Source: Opitutaceae bacterium (lineage in GTDB: Bacteria; Verrucomicrobiota; Verrucomicrobiia; Opitutales; Opitutaceae). From it: a DNA stretch of 64,000 bases. The stretch lies in assembly GCA_030648295.1 (NCBI GenBank), contig JAUSID010000180.1, positions 16,613 to 80,612 of the forward strand, written 5' to 3'. The position numbers were made by a program, and so were the translations under genes. Below are positions 10,001-19,513 of this stretch, in pieces; within the stretch, counting starts at the first letter, position 1, and every line of letters begins with the position of its first letter. A model generated the notes under the pieces. That model had not been told where the DNA came from. It worked only from the letters and a program-made list of their open reading frames with translations, and made no database searches.

Positions 10001-12981
10001 CGTCGGGCGGAGGTCCAGTAGCTTTGCAACGGCTGGCCGGCGCACTCCAGTTCAACGAAGGCGCGACCGAAGTCGTAGCCAGTGCCCCACACCGCGGAGA
10101 AACTTTCCCCCGGTTCGAGCGACCACTTGGGCGCGATGAAACGGTTGGCGCGCTTGACCGTGTAACGCGCATCGCGCGGAGCATTCACCTCGATGGTCTG
10201 CCGGGCCGTGATTTTCTTGCCGAACCGGTCGGTCGTCTCGAGCGAAGCGCGGTAGATGCCGGCTTTCAGGGGCGCGGTAAGCTTGGTCACGCCGGTGGCG
10301 TCGGTCTTGAAGGGGAGCCTCGTAATTTCGGCGCCGAGTTCCCAGGAGTCGGGGTTCGCCGGATCGGGCTTCGGCTCGGTCGAGCTGGTGCGCCATCGGT
10401 AGGGGTCGGACCGCAGGGCCGCCCGCTCCACGGCTGGCGGCTGTCGGAGAGTGTGGACCGTCACCGTGCCGCTGGCCGCGTGCGGTTCGCCATCGAGCGA
10501 CTCTGTTCCGAGAGTGAATTCCACCGGCTGGTCCGGTGTCTGCCACTCGGCGGCGGTGAGCGAGGCCTGGAGGGCGGTGTAGCCCGCACGCACAATGCGG
10601 TTCTCGGAGCGCGTTTCGCCGGTCGTGTCCGTGACGTCGGCGTGGACGGTGAAGGCGAAGATCGGTTCATCCTTGGCCGGCACAGCGCGGTCGGGCTCGG
10701 CGGGAAACTGGATCTGGAAGGTCCCGTCGGGTTGGGTAACGGCGGTGCCGTGGGCGATGGCCTTGGTGGCTGGGGGCTGTCCCCACCACCACCAGCACCA
10801 GTACGGAAGCTGCACGGCGCGCTCGACGCGCCACTTCACCTTCGCCCCGCCGATGGCGGCGCCGGTGTAGGCAGTGGCGTGGCCTGCGACGGTGACGGGT
10901 TCGCCGAGCTTGGCGGCCACCACGGGCGGATCAATTTCGACGCGGAATTTCGGGCGCTTGTATTCCTCGACCCGGATGCTGGTCTGGCTGGATCGGTTGA
11001 GGACCTGCAGGCGCATGCGTCCCATCACGCGGTCGCGCGGCGCGGTGAACACGCCGCTGAACGAGCCGTAGTCATTGGTCCGGTGCGTAGCGCGGGCGAT
11101 CTCCAGCCCGTTGACGTCGTTGAACACCACGATGAGGCTGAGACCCGCGATAACGGAGTAGTTGCCGGCGTTGCGATCATGCCGGAGGAAAACGCCCTTG
11201 TAGTTGATCGTCTGACCCGGTCGATAGATCGCGCGGTCGGTGAAGAACACGGCTTGGGAGTCGGCGTGGTCGCGGTTGCCGCCGCCGCCGTACGCATAGA
11301 TTTCACGGTGGCTGGAGACTGCATGGCCACGGTATTCAGCGAGGAGGGCGAACGGGCGGCTGTCAGTGGTTACGAACTGGAACTGGCCGTCCTGGTCGGT
11401 CTCGGTCGAGGGCAGAGAGCTGAAGCGACTCTGGTTGTCGCGCTGCCAGAACCTCACTAGCGCACCAGCGACCGGATCGCCGCTATTGGCCTGAAGCACG
11501 AAACCGCTGTGCTTCCCGCCGTCGGTGCGCATCCGCGACACTAGCGCGAGGTCGCTCACCCAGACGGTGGCGACGCTGACCTGGTCTTCTTTAACACCAA
11601 AGGCGGGTTCGTGGCTGGCCACGATGAGATAGAACCCGGGCTTCAACTTGGTCGGCGAAGGAAGGTTTTCCGTACGCGGTTTGAAATCGGTGGTCGGCGG
11701 CAGATCGGCGCTCCATTCGAGAGTCGGTGGAGTGGCGAGGAGTTTTTCGAGTCGCTCTTGATCAATTGAATCGCCCCACCGCGATTCCTCGAGATGGGCG
11801 GTGAAATCGACGGCCATGGCACGGAAATAGACCTTCGTGATATTGCGGTACGTGACATTGAGGGTGGGCCAGGGGGCGTTCCAGACGTACTCGGTATCAA
11901 GCTGCGCGGACTTGGCCTCGATTTGTTCGATGACGTTAAAACACAGGGCCCCGCCCGCGGTCTCCGGAAAAGCGTCGAAGCCGCGCTGGGCCAGTTCGCG
12001 GGCCTGCATCGGATCCTTTTCCGCATTGAGCTGGGTGGCCAGCGTGGCGAGCGCGCGGGCGGAGATCTCGTGCTTGGCCGTGGCCTCAACGAAGCGGCGG
12101 AGTGCGGCCTTGAAGCGGTCGTCCTTGTCCTCACCGCGAGCGACATTGCGACCGTAGGTCAGGCGCGCGAGGTCGGCGTCGTAGTAGGCGGCGAGGTGGG
12201 TGTCCGACTGGTGAAACTTCAGTAGGGTCTGATAGAGCGCGATGGCTTTCAGTTTCGGCGAGGCGCGGTCGGTAGTCTGGGGCGTCCAACGAGCGAAATC
12301 AGCCGGGGCGGCGAAGATCGGGCCGGTGGCCTCCACCTCGAATTCATCCTCGGCGGTCACCGACGCATGTTCGCCCGTCTGGTAAAACTGCAGAGCCTCG
12401 TAGGCAAGAAAGTCGAAAAGGGTGGGACGATAGTTGTCCGGCACGGTGCCGATGGGCAGCAGGTTGTCCCAGTCGCGGATCGGCGAGGCCTTGAGCGTCG
12501 CCTCGTCGGCGAGTGCAGCGACGAAATGCCGGTCGATCTCGGCGAGTATGCGCGCGAGGTCCCACGTCTGGAGGTCAGGGCCGGGCGCCGTAGCGGTCTG
12601 GGTGCGCTGCATGAACCGCCAGCGGTTCTGCTGGAAGTAGTGCCAATACCAATGCGCGAGGATCCCCTCCAGCATCGGCTTCATCGCGGCGGGCGCCTGA
12701 GCCAGCTCCGCCTGCAGGCGGACAATTCTCTCCTCCGGTTTGTTGCCCTGGATGGTGCCTTGGAGCGCGATCTTCCGGCCGATGCCCTTGACCGCCTCGG
12801 CATAGGATTTTTCGGCGAGCGCGGCGGTGATGATCGGTTCCAGTCGCTCGATAGCGGTCTGGGGCCTGCCCTGCTGGGTCGCCGATTCCACTTCGCGCCA
12901 CTCGGCATCACGCGGACCGGCTCGGCTATCTGGGGCAAGCACGGCCAAGGCAAGGACCCACCAGACCAAAGGGCGATTCAT
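7024..12981 (-). CDS. Giant alpha-2-macroglobulin family protein with thioester motif
   Basis: A 1985-residue exported protein with a Sec signal peptide (MNRPLVWWVLALAVLAPDSR). The first ~450 residues are alpha-helical and repeat-like. Macroglobulin-type beta domains follow (for example DRAIYRPGQTINYKGVFLR). A flexible Met/Ala/Pro-rich stretch near residues 1180-1210 could be the protease bait. The A2M core contains the thioester motif CSEQ at about Cys1453 (YPYECSEQVFNRLYA), followed by an alpha-toroid. Bacterial A2Ms trap foreign proteases in the periplasm or on the cell surface. The usual partner pbpC is absent on either side. The preserved CxEQ suggests a working trap. It is single-gene and convergent with kdpE. 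Confidence 0.88.
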   Translation of the reverse strand: MNRPLVWWVLALAVLAPDSRAGPRDAEWREVESATQQGRPQTAIERLEPIITAALAEKSYAEAVKGIGRKIALQGTIQGNKPEERIVRLQAELAQAPAAMKPMLEGILAHWYWHYFQQNRWRFMQRTQTATAPGPDLQTWDLARILAEIDRHFVAALADEATLKASPIRDWDNLLPIGTVPDNYRPTLFDFLAYEALQFYQTGEHASVTAEDEFEVEATGPIFAAPADFARWTPQTTDRASPKLKAIALYQTLLKFHQSDTHLAAYYDADLARLTYGRNVARGEDKDDRFKAALRRFVEATAKHEISARALATLATQLNAEKDPMQARELAQRGFDAFPETAGGALCFNVIEQIEAKSAQLDTEYVWNAPWPTLNVTYRNITKVYFRAMAVDFTAHLEESRWGDSIDQERLEKLLATPPTLEWSADLPPTTDFKPRTENLPSPTKLKPGFYLIVASHEPAFGVKEDQVSVATVWVSDLALVSRMRTDGGKHSGFVLQANSGDPVAGALVRFWQRDNQSRFSSLPSTETDQDGQFQFVTTDSRPFALLAEYRGHAVSSHREIYAYGGGGNRDHADSQAVFFTDRAIYRPGQTINYKGVFLRHDRNAGNYSVIAGLSLIVVFNDVNGLEIARATHRTNDYGSFSGVFTAPRDRVMGRMRLQVLNRSSQTSIRVEEYKRPKFRVEIDPPVVAAKLGEPVTVAGHATAYTGAAIGGAKVKWRVERAVQLPYWCWWWWGQPPATKAIAHGTAVTQPDGTFQIQFPAEPDRAVPAKDEPIFAFTVHADVTDTTGETRSENRIVRAGYTALQASLTAAEWQTPDQPVEFTLGTESLDGEPHAASGTVTVHTLRQPPAVERAALRSDPYRWRTSSTEPKPDPANPDSWELGAEITRLPFKTDATGVTKLTAPLKAGIYRASLETTDRFGKKITARQTIEVNAPRDARYTVKRANRFIAPKWSLEPGESFSAVWGTGYDFGRAFVELECAGQPLQSYWTSARRTQERIELPVTPEMRGGFTVRVTYVRENRAYLNERIVTVPWSNKQLTVKWESFRSKLVPGQRETWTATVSGPDAKGRVAEMVAALYDASLDQYAPHSWPQAFPVFRWEFGRISAELQNSVRPFRIVDGWDGPAGREPNWRYRAYPPEIIASLWGWGFGGLGRTLGAVGGAVMNDGEVRLDAFVVSAERTGNAMAIMASAPMAMAAMAPGPAPVAPAPAKPDLTQITARKNLSETAFFIPHLLAKKDGTVHLTFTMPEALTEWKFLGFAHDKELRAGFLTDKAVTAKDLMVEPNPPRFVREGDELEFTVKVSNRTDRPQTGTVKLTFADAATVASVDVALGHRAPEQTFELPAKQSRSFSWRIAVPDGLGFLTYKAVAATASSSDGEEGFLPVLSRRILVAESLPLPIRGQSTKEFAFAKLLGSGSSNTLRHQLLTVQMTSQPAWYAVMALPYLMEYPYECSEQVFNRLYANALARHIASSDPKIRRIFDLWKNTPALDSPLEKNQDLKSVMIEETPWLRQAKAEGEARRNVGLLFEANRLDEETARGLRTLAERQRGDGLWPWFPGGPSSEYISLYIMTGFGRLRHLGVTLDAKPAVKSLTALDAWMTERHRKILQGSNPMDYVPSYLDALYLYGRSFFLADQPVAETHRAAVDFFLGQSRKFWVKLDSCQSQAHLALALQRFGDADVPRAIMTSLKERSVTDAELGRFWRDTELSWWWYRAPIETQALMIEAFAEVTNDTGAVEDCKVWLLKQKQTQDWKTTKATADAIYGLLLRGSKLLSSDSLVEVALAGQTIKPEKVEAGTGFYQTKFGATTIKPAMGQITVKKHDDGVSWGSIHWQYLEDVAKITPHEGTPLKLKKFLFIKETTGKGPVLKAVTGPVAVGDELVVRLELRTDRDMEYVHLKDQRGSGTEPVNVLSRYRHQDGLAYYESTRDTASHFFIDYLPKGVYVFEYSTRVQLKGRYQTGLAEIQCMYAPEFNSHSENIPVEVR

Positions 12982-13116
12982 GGTGATGCTGAGCTGCTAT
13001 ACCAAGACAAACGGGAAGACAGTTTATTAGAACGTAACGTGCCGACGGCAACATGGCACTGATTGCCGCTCCTGCGTTCGGTGAGTATCAGCTCGCAGCA
13101 ACCTGAGCAGCCCGTA

Positions 13117-13239
13117 AATGCGATGGAAATGGGCGAGGCGGCAGCCGACCTGTTCTCGCGTGTGGCTGCATTCGCGAAACACGTCGCAACCATCGGCGTT
13201 GGCTTGGAACGGACGACCAGTGCCTACAACAACGCAGGG
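13117..13239 (+). pseudogene. Fragment of an RmuC-like gene
   Basis: About 41 codons in one frame read NAMEMGEAAADLFSRVAAFA and then KHVATIGVGLERTTSAYNNA. This is the pattern of the RmuC C-terminal domain (NA.EI..L...LYDR..TF..H...IG.GL..A..AYN.A). The canonical continuation GSLESRVLP is missing and the sequence becomes unrelated. It is probably a remnant. The call is pattern-based. Confidence 0.45.
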
Positions 13240-13494
13240 GCTAACCGATCAGGTATTGCCTCCCCAACCATGTGGCCTGTTCTAAACATGGGTCGTGTCC
13301 CGAAAAGGACCTTTTTTCGCCGCGCAGGCGGGCCACGTTATCACAAGTTGATTGCGCGAATAGCCCCGATTGAAACAGTGCAGCCCGAACGGGGTCAGGT
13401 ATTAACTATTTCAGTGATGCGGTTGGGCCGCCTCGCGAAAGTCTCATTGAAAAACCTAACTGACCCCCTCGCTGCGCCCCCTCCCGCGCGGAAC

Positions 13495-14844
13495 ATGCGA
13501 AAGCGAGCGCGCGTATTCAAGGCCATCGCGGCGTCGCTGGCTATCGTTGTTTTGGTCGCCGCCGTTTTCCATTTTTCCGGCGATGCGCTTTTGAATCGAT
13601 TCCTCAGGCCGAAACTCGAGCGGGCGTTCTCCGCGCATCTTCCCGGATCGTCCCTGCATCTGGGTGCGTTTCGCTACGACTTTTGGAGCAATCGCCTGGG
13701 GTGCGACTCCGTGGCCATGACCCGGACGGACGGGGCGCCCGCCAGCGCGGGTTTGATTTCAGCGACCGGTGTGCATTGGGGCCGGTTGCTGGTGGGCAAA
13801 CCCAACCCGGCGCAGATTTTCAGCAGCGCCCAGCTTGAAGTCACGGACCTCTCGGCCGTGTTGGCAGAGTATCGCGTCCGATGCGGGCATCTTCGAATTT
13901 CAGTTCCGGATTCTGAAATCGCGGCGCAGGCACTGACACTGCAGTTGGTCATGAGCGACGAAGCGTTCTTCGCCTCGGCTCCCTTTCGACGTGTGCGCTA
14001 TCAGCTGGCGGTCGCATCCTGCTCCCTGCGGGGCGTGGGTTTCGCCGAGTTGCTCAACGGCCAGGCGTATCGCGCCCGGTCGGTCGAATTGGCCGGTCCG
14101 GTTTTTGAGTCCTTGGTCAATCGCGACAAACCGCGCCGTCCGTTGACGGAGAGCCCGCCCATGCCGCATGAGGCGCTCGCCGCGATCACAAGACCGTTCC
14201 GCATCGACCGGCTCACGATCACCGATGGACTGATCAAGTATGCCGCCCGGCGGTTCGAAGGAGCTGAACCCGGCGTGCTCAAGTTCTCCGCGGTACAGAT
14301 CAGCGCGAAGGAAATCGCGAATGCGGCGGCGGGCGGCCAGGCCATCGGACTACTGGCGGAAGGCAGGCTGATGGACGCGGGAACAATGATCGTGCAGATG
14401 CGTATCCCGGTGGCGCCCTCCACGCTGGCGTTTCAATATTCGGGAAAGTTAAGCGCGATGGACCTGACCCGCCTCGACGGGTATATGGATGGTTCGGGAC
14501 GCATCCAGATCAGGTCCGGCAGCGCGAGCGAGGCGTTGTTCGACATCGACGTGGTGGGTGGCCATGCCCACGGCGCCTTGCGGGGAGTGTACCGAGACTT
14601 GCAGGTGACGGTTGTCGATCCGGACACTGGCAGCGAAAGAGGCGTCACCAATCGCGTGGCTACAATTCTGACCAATCAGTTGAAGGTGAGGAACGAGAAC
14701 ACACCGGACAAGGCAGGCGCATTGAAAGCAGGGAAAGTCGATTATGCCCGCAAGCCGGAGGAGACCTTTCTGCAGTTTGCCTGGCTCGCGCTCCGCACCG
14801 GCGTCATGGATTTGATCAGTTTGCAAGCGGGCCCAATCCCATAG
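13495..14844 (+). CDS. Membrane-anchored AsmA/DUF748-like protein
   Basis: A 449-residue protein. The ATG at 13495 is chosen because it directly precedes a basic stretch and one hydrophobic helix (MRKRARVF, then AIAASLAIVVLVAAVF). The frame is open further upstream, but that part is poorly protein-like and includes the RmuC remnant. After the helix come beta-rich segments typical of AsmA-like or intermembrane lipid-transport proteins (LERAFSAHLPGSSLHLGAFR; FRIDRLTITDGLIKY; LDGYMDGSGRIQIRSGSA). It probably faces the periplasm. AsmA-like proteins are linked to envelope lipid traffic. The specific role is unknown and the family call is moderate. No obvious operon partner. Confidence 0.55.
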   Translation: MRKRARVFKAIAASLAIVVLVAAVFHFSGDALLNRFLRPKLERAFSAHLPGSSLHLGAFRYDFWSNRLGCDSVAMTRTDGAPASAGLISATGVHWGRLLVGKPNPAQIFSSAQLEVTDLSAVLAEYRVRCGHLRISVPDSEIAAQALTLQLVMSDEAFFASAPFRRVRYQLAVASCSLRGVGFAELLNGQAYRARSVELAGPVFESLVNRDKPRRPLTESPPMPHEALAAITRPFRIDRLTITDGLIKYAARRFEGAEPGVLKFSAVQISAKEIANAAAGGQAIGLLAEGRLMDAGTMIVQMRIPVAPSTLAFQYSGKLSAMDLTRLDGYMDGSGRIQIRSGSASEALFDIDVVGGHAHGALRGVYRDLQVTVVDPDTGSERGVTNRVATILTNQLKVRNENTPDKAGALKAGKVDYARKPEETFLQFAWLALRTGVMDLISLQAGPIP

Positions 14845-15212
14845 GGTCAGCGTTGAGCCGGGGGACTCAGGGCCATTCGAGGCGCAAGGGCCGACGAAAC
14901 ACCAGCTCCGCCATCAAGAGCGCTTCAGGAGCGCAGCTCAGCATCGGAGACATCGCGGCGGTTCTTTCTTCGCGGTTACCAGCGGCGCATTCCACGTCCT
15001 ATGCCGCGATGGCGACGATGAATCCCAACAGGGAACAACGGGTGGCCGGGCGGCGGAAGAAAGGCGGCAGGGGAGCATCACCGGACTAGACGCGCAAAGG
15101 AACGGTTGCGCTTACATGGGCGGGTAAGATTTCGGGAAAAGTTTTCGGCGGCGCCAAAGATCTGGCCAAGGAGGCGACGTGCCGGTACGTTCCGAGCGAA
15201 CCCTGCGTTGCT
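14845..15212. other. Gene-free stretch upstream of the sigma factor
   Basis: A 368-base gap. No convincing gene, repeat or terminator was seen. A 78-codon reading frame inside is Ser/Arg-rich without family character. The promoter of the sigma/FecR pair probably lies at its right end. Confidence 0.4.
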
Positions 15213-15764
15213 GTGAGCGTGCTGCCCCCGGAAGAAATCTCTGTTGCCGCGCCGATGTCGCGGAACTGGATCGTGGAGAATTTCACGCCGCACGAAACGG
15301 AAATCCGCGGCTACCTCCAGGCACGATTTCCGGCGGTGGACGCGGATGACGTCGTCCAGGAGTCTTATCTGAAGCTCCTCAGGTTGCGCGCCGTGCAACG
15401 AATCGAGTCGGCGCGTTCGTATTTTTTCTCCGTCGCGTGCAACACCGCGCTGAGCCTTTTTCGCCGGCAAAAAATCTATTCCGACGTGCCGGTCAGCGAG
15501 TTGCCGCCGGCGCTGCTCGCAGCGGAGGGCTGCGATGGTTCGGAGGTTGCCTGCGCGCATCAGCGCCTCGAACTCGTCACGAGCGCGATCGACCGGCTTC
15601 CGGCGCGTTGCCGCGCGGTGATGGTGCTGAGCGTACTCGAGGGCCGGTCGACCGCAGTCATCGCCCAGGAACTCGGCATGGCGGAATCCACCGTGCGCGT
15701 GCAGCTCGTGCGCGGTGTGCACCGGTGTCGTGATTACATGCAGGAACGCGGCGAGAAAACCTGA
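15213..15764 (+). CDS. ECF-type RNA polymerase sigma factor (FecI-like)
   Basis: A 183-residue sigma-70 family protein of ECF size. Region 2 is AVDADDVVQESYLKLLRL. The linker is followed by region 4 with a helix-turn-helix (RLPARCRAVMVLSVLEG, then STAVIAQELGMAESTVRVQL). It starts with GTG; an ATG at 15255 is an alternative. It is followed after 3 bases by a FecR-like anti-sigma gene and then by a TonB receptor gene carrying an STN signalling domain. That is the classic cell-surface signalling order in which the receptor signals through FecR to release the sigma factor. The receptor is now broken, so the signal input may be lost. Confidence 0.85.
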   Translation: MSVLPPEEISVAAPMSRNWIVENFTPHETEIRGYLQARFPAVDADDVVQESYLKLLRLRAVQRIESARSYFFSVACNTALSLFRRQKIYSDVPVSELPPALLAAEGCDGSEVACAHQRLELVTSAIDRLPARCRAVMVLSVLEGRSTAVIAQELGMAESTVRVQLVRGVHRCRDYMQERGEKT

Positions 15765-15767
15765 GAC

Positions 15768-16796
15768 ATGAAGACATCCGAGAGAAGTGCCACGCATTCC
15801 ATCGCCGATGCCGCCGGTGATTGGTTCCTGCGTCGTCAGGCCGGTCTCACCGCGGCGGAGCAGGTGGAGTTCGAGGCTTGGGTTGCGGCCGACGCGCGGC
15901 ACGCCTCCGAGTTGGAGCAATTCGCGGCCACGTGGCGGGAGTTGAACCAGCCGCGCGAACAGGGCTTCGCGGAGGTGGCGCGGCAGACGCTCGAGCATCG
16001 TCGGACGCAGCGCGTGCGTCGTCGGAAAAAGGCTGCCTTCTTCGCGACCGGCCTCGCCGCCGCCGCGTTGGTGGCCGTTGCCATGACCCCGTTTGGCCTT
16101 GGGGCAAGACCGCATGGCCTGCCGCAGTCGGTTGTCATGCGACCCGATCGGCAGACCTTGCCCGATGGATCGACCGTCGAGCAAAATGCGGGATCACGCT
16201 ACGAGGTGCTGTTCTCCGCGCACGAGCGCCGCATTCGGCTGATCCGCGGCGAAGCCCACTTCACCGTGGCGAAGGATCCGGCGCGGCCGTTTGTCGTTGC
16301 GGCAGGCGCGGTGGCCGTGCGGGCGGTCGGCACGGCGTTTTCCGTGCGGCATGATCCGGTCGCGGTGGAGGTTCTCGTCACCGAGGGTCGGGTGGCAGTC
16401 GAGCGAATTTCGACGGAGCCGCCGATATCCGGCCCTGTTCGCGTCCCGGCGCCGCCGACGTTGGTAAGTGCCGGCGGACGCGTCACGGTGCCGGTGACGA
16501 TTTCACCGCCGGCGGCGCTGCCGTCGATGTCAGTGACACCGGCGCAGCTCGCGCAGTCGCTGGCGTGGCGCCACAAGCGCATTGAATTTACGGAGACGCC
16601 GCTCGCCGAAGTGCTCGATCTCTTCAATCGGGAAAACACGCTGCAGCTTCAGGTCGGCGATGCAGACACGGCGAAGCTCGAGGTTTCGGGCATCTTTTGG
16701 TCCAACGATGCCGAGACGTTCGTGCGGCTCGTCGAGACCGGTCTGAACCTGCAATCGGAACGCAGCGCGAACCGGATCGTGCTTCGCCGCCGGTAG
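15768..16796 (+). CDS. FecR-family anti-sigma/regulator
   Basis: A 342-residue protein. The cytoplasmic N-terminal part contains the family's zinc-free anti-sigma segment (AGDWFLRRQAGLTAAEQVEFEAWVAADARHA starts in this pattern). One membrane helix follows (FFATGLAAAALVAVAMTPF), then the periplasmic FecR domain (LPDGSTVEQNAGSRYEV; GEAHFTVAKDPARPFVV; VRAVGTAFSVRHDP). The C-terminus has an STN-like segment (LAEVLDLFNRENTLQLQVGD). It transmits receptor state to the sigma factor encoded 3 bases upstream. All expected parts are present. Confidence 0.88.
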   Translation: MKTSERSATHSIADAAGDWFLRRQAGLTAAEQVEFEAWVAADARHASELEQFAATWRELNQPREQGFAEVARQTLEHRRTQRVRRRKKAAFFATGLAAAALVAVAMTPFGLGARPHGLPQSVVMRPDRQTLPDGSTVEQNAGSRYEVLFSAHERRIRLIRGEAHFTVAKDPARPFVVAAGAVAVRAVGTAFSVRHDPVAVEVLVTEGRVAVERISTEPPISGPVRVPAPPTLVSAGGRVTVPVTISPPAALPSMSVTPAQLAQSLAWRHKRIEFTETPLAEVLDLFNRENTLQLQVGDADTAKLEVSGIFWSNDAETFVRLVETGLNLQSERSANRIVLRRR

Positions 16797-16904
16797 CGCG
16801 GGCGCAAAAACTTTTCGCGGCCTGTAAGCGAGCAACGCCTTCCGGTAGTCTCCAAGTAGAACCTCGATCGTCGCGAGGGTCGTTGCTTCGCGACGCCATC
16901 CTCC

Positions 16905-19122
16905 ATGTTTTCCGCTTCATTTCTCCGGCGTCTGGCCCGTGCATCCCGCGCGGCGCCTTCCCTGTTGTCGCTCCTCGGTTTACTCTGGGTGACCTCGGCG
17001 AGCGCGGACGAGTCGAGCAAACGCGTGTTTAATATCCCAGCCGATGCCGCCGAGAAAACGCTGAAGGTTTTCTCCGAGCAATCGGGCCGCAGCATGGTCG
17101 TCGGCGTCGCCACCGTGAAGGGCATCCGCACCAATGCCGTGAACGGCGAATTCACGGTTCGGGAGGCGCTCGACCGGATGCTCGCGGGCACCGGGCTCGT
17201 CGCCACACACGATGAAAAGGGAGGGGCGTTTACCGTCAGGAAAGCGGAGGACAACAACGACTATTTCGCCGACCTGCGCGGCGTGCTGGCTTCGACGGTC
17301 GCCACCGCGCAGCAGAACACGATGATCATCGACCCGAGCGTGGTCGATTACTCGGTCAATCCCGCGGGCCCCGGCGCCCAGCGCGACACGCGGTTTTCGA
17401 ACTGGATGGTCGGGATCGAGCAGAAACTGCCCGCGCGCACGTTCCTCTCGCTGGGGTTCAATCACCAGGCCTACAACTTCGTCGGCTACGATCCGGGCGA
17501 GGGCACGTCGAACACGCTGTCCGGCGATCCCAACGAGCTCCTGCCCGCGGGGCCGACCACGACGCAGGCAAACCCGTTTGCCGGCCGCTACTACGTCGAG
17601 ACGAACTGGTATCGGCGCGACCGTAGCGAGGATTTCAATACACTCCGCGCGGCGCTGGCCCACGAGTTCGACCTCGGCCCCTGGGGCCAATACCGCTGGG
17701 CCGCCCTGGTCGAGCACGAACGCAGCAGTTTTCAGCGCGACGAGCGCCGCGAAAGCTGGGATCGGCAGCCCGTTCAACGCGCAGCCGGAAAACAACGCCA
17801 ACCAGGTCTGGCGGCGGTATTATCTCACCGAGGGCCAGTGGGGCAGCTATCGCGTGCCCGCGGCCAACGGCCCGTTGATCACCAATCGCACCGATCCGGT
17901 GACCGGCCGCACGCTTTCGTCGCGCTGGGTGCAGCGCAACACGAACATCGACGACGACAACCAGCGGCTCAACACGCGACTCATCGGCGGACAGGCGGCG
18001 TTTTTCCAGCGCCGGCTCATCGGCACCTTCGGCTACCGCCGCGACGAGGTGCGGCTCGAGAACCGCGGCACCGCGCGCGATCCCGCCACCCAGGAATTCG
18101 TGGTGGATTACGGCACCGTCGCCGGGTCGCGCGACAACGCGCAGACGCGCACGCTCGGTGCCGTGTGGCACGTCACGCCGGCGGTTTCCCTCACCTACAA
18201 TCGCTCCAACAACAATGCTCTGCCGAACAACGCGCACCGCGTGCTGCCGGGCTCGGCGCGGCCGGCGGCAGGCCAGGGTCGCGGCGAGGATCTCGGTGCC
18301 GGCCTGGAACTGTTCGATGGCCGGCTCAATTTCCGCGGTACGTATTTCACCACCTCGGGCCGGCAGGAATCCGACTTTCGCAGCATCATCACGATCGTGA
18401 CGAATCGGAATATCCGGATTCTGAATGCGCTGGTGAACGCCGGCCAGATCACCACCGCCGCGGCCGACGCGCACCAGGTGAACTCCAACGGCGGTTACTC
18501 CGATCGCGAATCCGAGGGCTGGGAATTTCGCGTGGTCGCGAATCCCACGTCGAACTGGCGGCTGCAGGCGAACTACTCGATCACCGACGCCGTCGAGAGC
18601 AACATCATCCCCGAAGTGCGCGCGTGGGCCGACGAGAACATCGCGTTCTGGAGCCGCACCGACACCGCCGTGCTCACCAGCAGCAATATCTCCATCGCGC
18701 AGGAGATCGCGAACCTGCGCGACGACATCGCCGCGCAAACCTCCGCCGAAGGCCGCGGCGCGATCGGCAACCGCCGGCACAAGGCGAATCTCTTCGTGCG
18801 CCACGATTTCTCGCGGGGCCCGAAGGGCCTCTACGCCGGCGGCGGCTGGCGTTACCAGAGCAAAATGCTCACCGGCCGGAATCTCGCGACCAATCTCCTC
18901 CAATACAGCGACGCGATCATCCGCACCGATTTGCTGCTCGGCTATCGCTTCAGGCTTTCCTCCACAAACCGCCTGCGCGCGCACGTGCAGCTCAATATCA
19001 GCAACGTGCTCGACGACGACGACCCGATGATCCTGCGCCGGACGCCCGACGATCTCTACGTGCGCCGGTTCAGCGTGGTCGAGCCGCGAACCTTCCGGCT
19101 CAGCACCACGATCGAGTTTTAG
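16905..19122 (+). pseudogene. Broken TonB-dependent receptor: STN domain kept, plug lost, frameshifted
   Basis: It begins with a signal peptide and a complete STN domain (FNIPADAAEKTLKVFSEQSG through GAFTVRKAEDNN). The TonB box and plug that should follow are missing. The sequence passes directly into mid-barrel strands (MIIDPSVVDYSVNPAGPGA). A +1 frameshift follows: the frame reading ERRESW at 17742-17759 must shift at the G run 17758-17760 to continue as IGSPFNAQPENNANQVWRRY from 17761. The barrel then runs to a normal terminal Phe (RTFRLSTTIEF) at 19122. Two independent lesions make it a pseudogene. The intact sigma and FecR genes upstream suggest it was once their signalling receptor. A sequencing error could explain the frameshift but not the missing plug. 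Confidence 0.85.
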
Positions 19123-19133
19123 CCGGCTCCCCT

Positions 19134-19257
19134 CCCGCGAGCTATGTCAACGGCCAAATCCTCGTGCAAGCAACGGACTCCGCCCTGACGACCGGCACGC
19201 CGGGAGTGATCACCTATTTCCCGGCCGCGGAGTTCGGCGACGTGCTGGTGACAGCGC
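19134..19257 (+). pseudogene. C-terminal fragment resembling a LamG/polysaccharide-lyase tail
   Basis: Directly after the receptor stop, one frame reads SYVNGQILVQATDSALTTG and then VITYFPAAEFGDVLVTAP. This resembles the last strands of concanavalin/LamG-type domains in secreted lyases, where a closing F-D-D-V-x-V motif is typical. No start or upstream part exists. The next ~130 bases (19258-19390) also look formerly coding (WMHDASGNSSIADELESFG) but are not recognisable. Confidence 0.35.
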
Positions 19258-19456
19258 CATCTGGATGCACGACGCCAGCGGCAACTCCAGTATCGCGGAT
19301 GAGCTCGAGTCCTTCGGGCAGCCCAATGTCAAAATCGCCGGTCCGGGCGTGTATACGCTGCAGACGAAGCCGATGTGCGTGCGGGCGAGAGCGGTCACTT
19401 GTCGAGGCACGGCCGTCCCGGCCGGAGTGGTTTTTCGAAATCGGTACACCAAACAC

Positions 19457-19491
19457 TGCGGGCGAGACGCCCGCGCTCCCAGGCGAATCCG
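19457..19491. repeat. GCGGGCGAGACGCCCGC hairpin repeat
   Basis: A short palindrome, GCGGGCGAGACGCCCGC followed by GCTCCCAGG. The same unit occurs at 27184-27212, 27459-27487, 60093-60120 and 60176-60206, and variants occur at 3283-3370, 55443-55473 and 55535-55561. Confidence 0.7.
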
Positions 19492-19513
19492 AAATCCGCA
19501 ATTCGAAATCTTT

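Noticed and set aside
8338..11460. Two ~500-codon plus-strand frames inside the alpha-2-macroglobulin gene
   Set aside because: They are opposite a continuous 1985-residue protein with a clear thioester motif, and their composition is shadow-like.
14853..15089. A 78-codon frame before the sigma factor
   Set aside because: Ser/Arg-rich with no family pattern or ribosome site.
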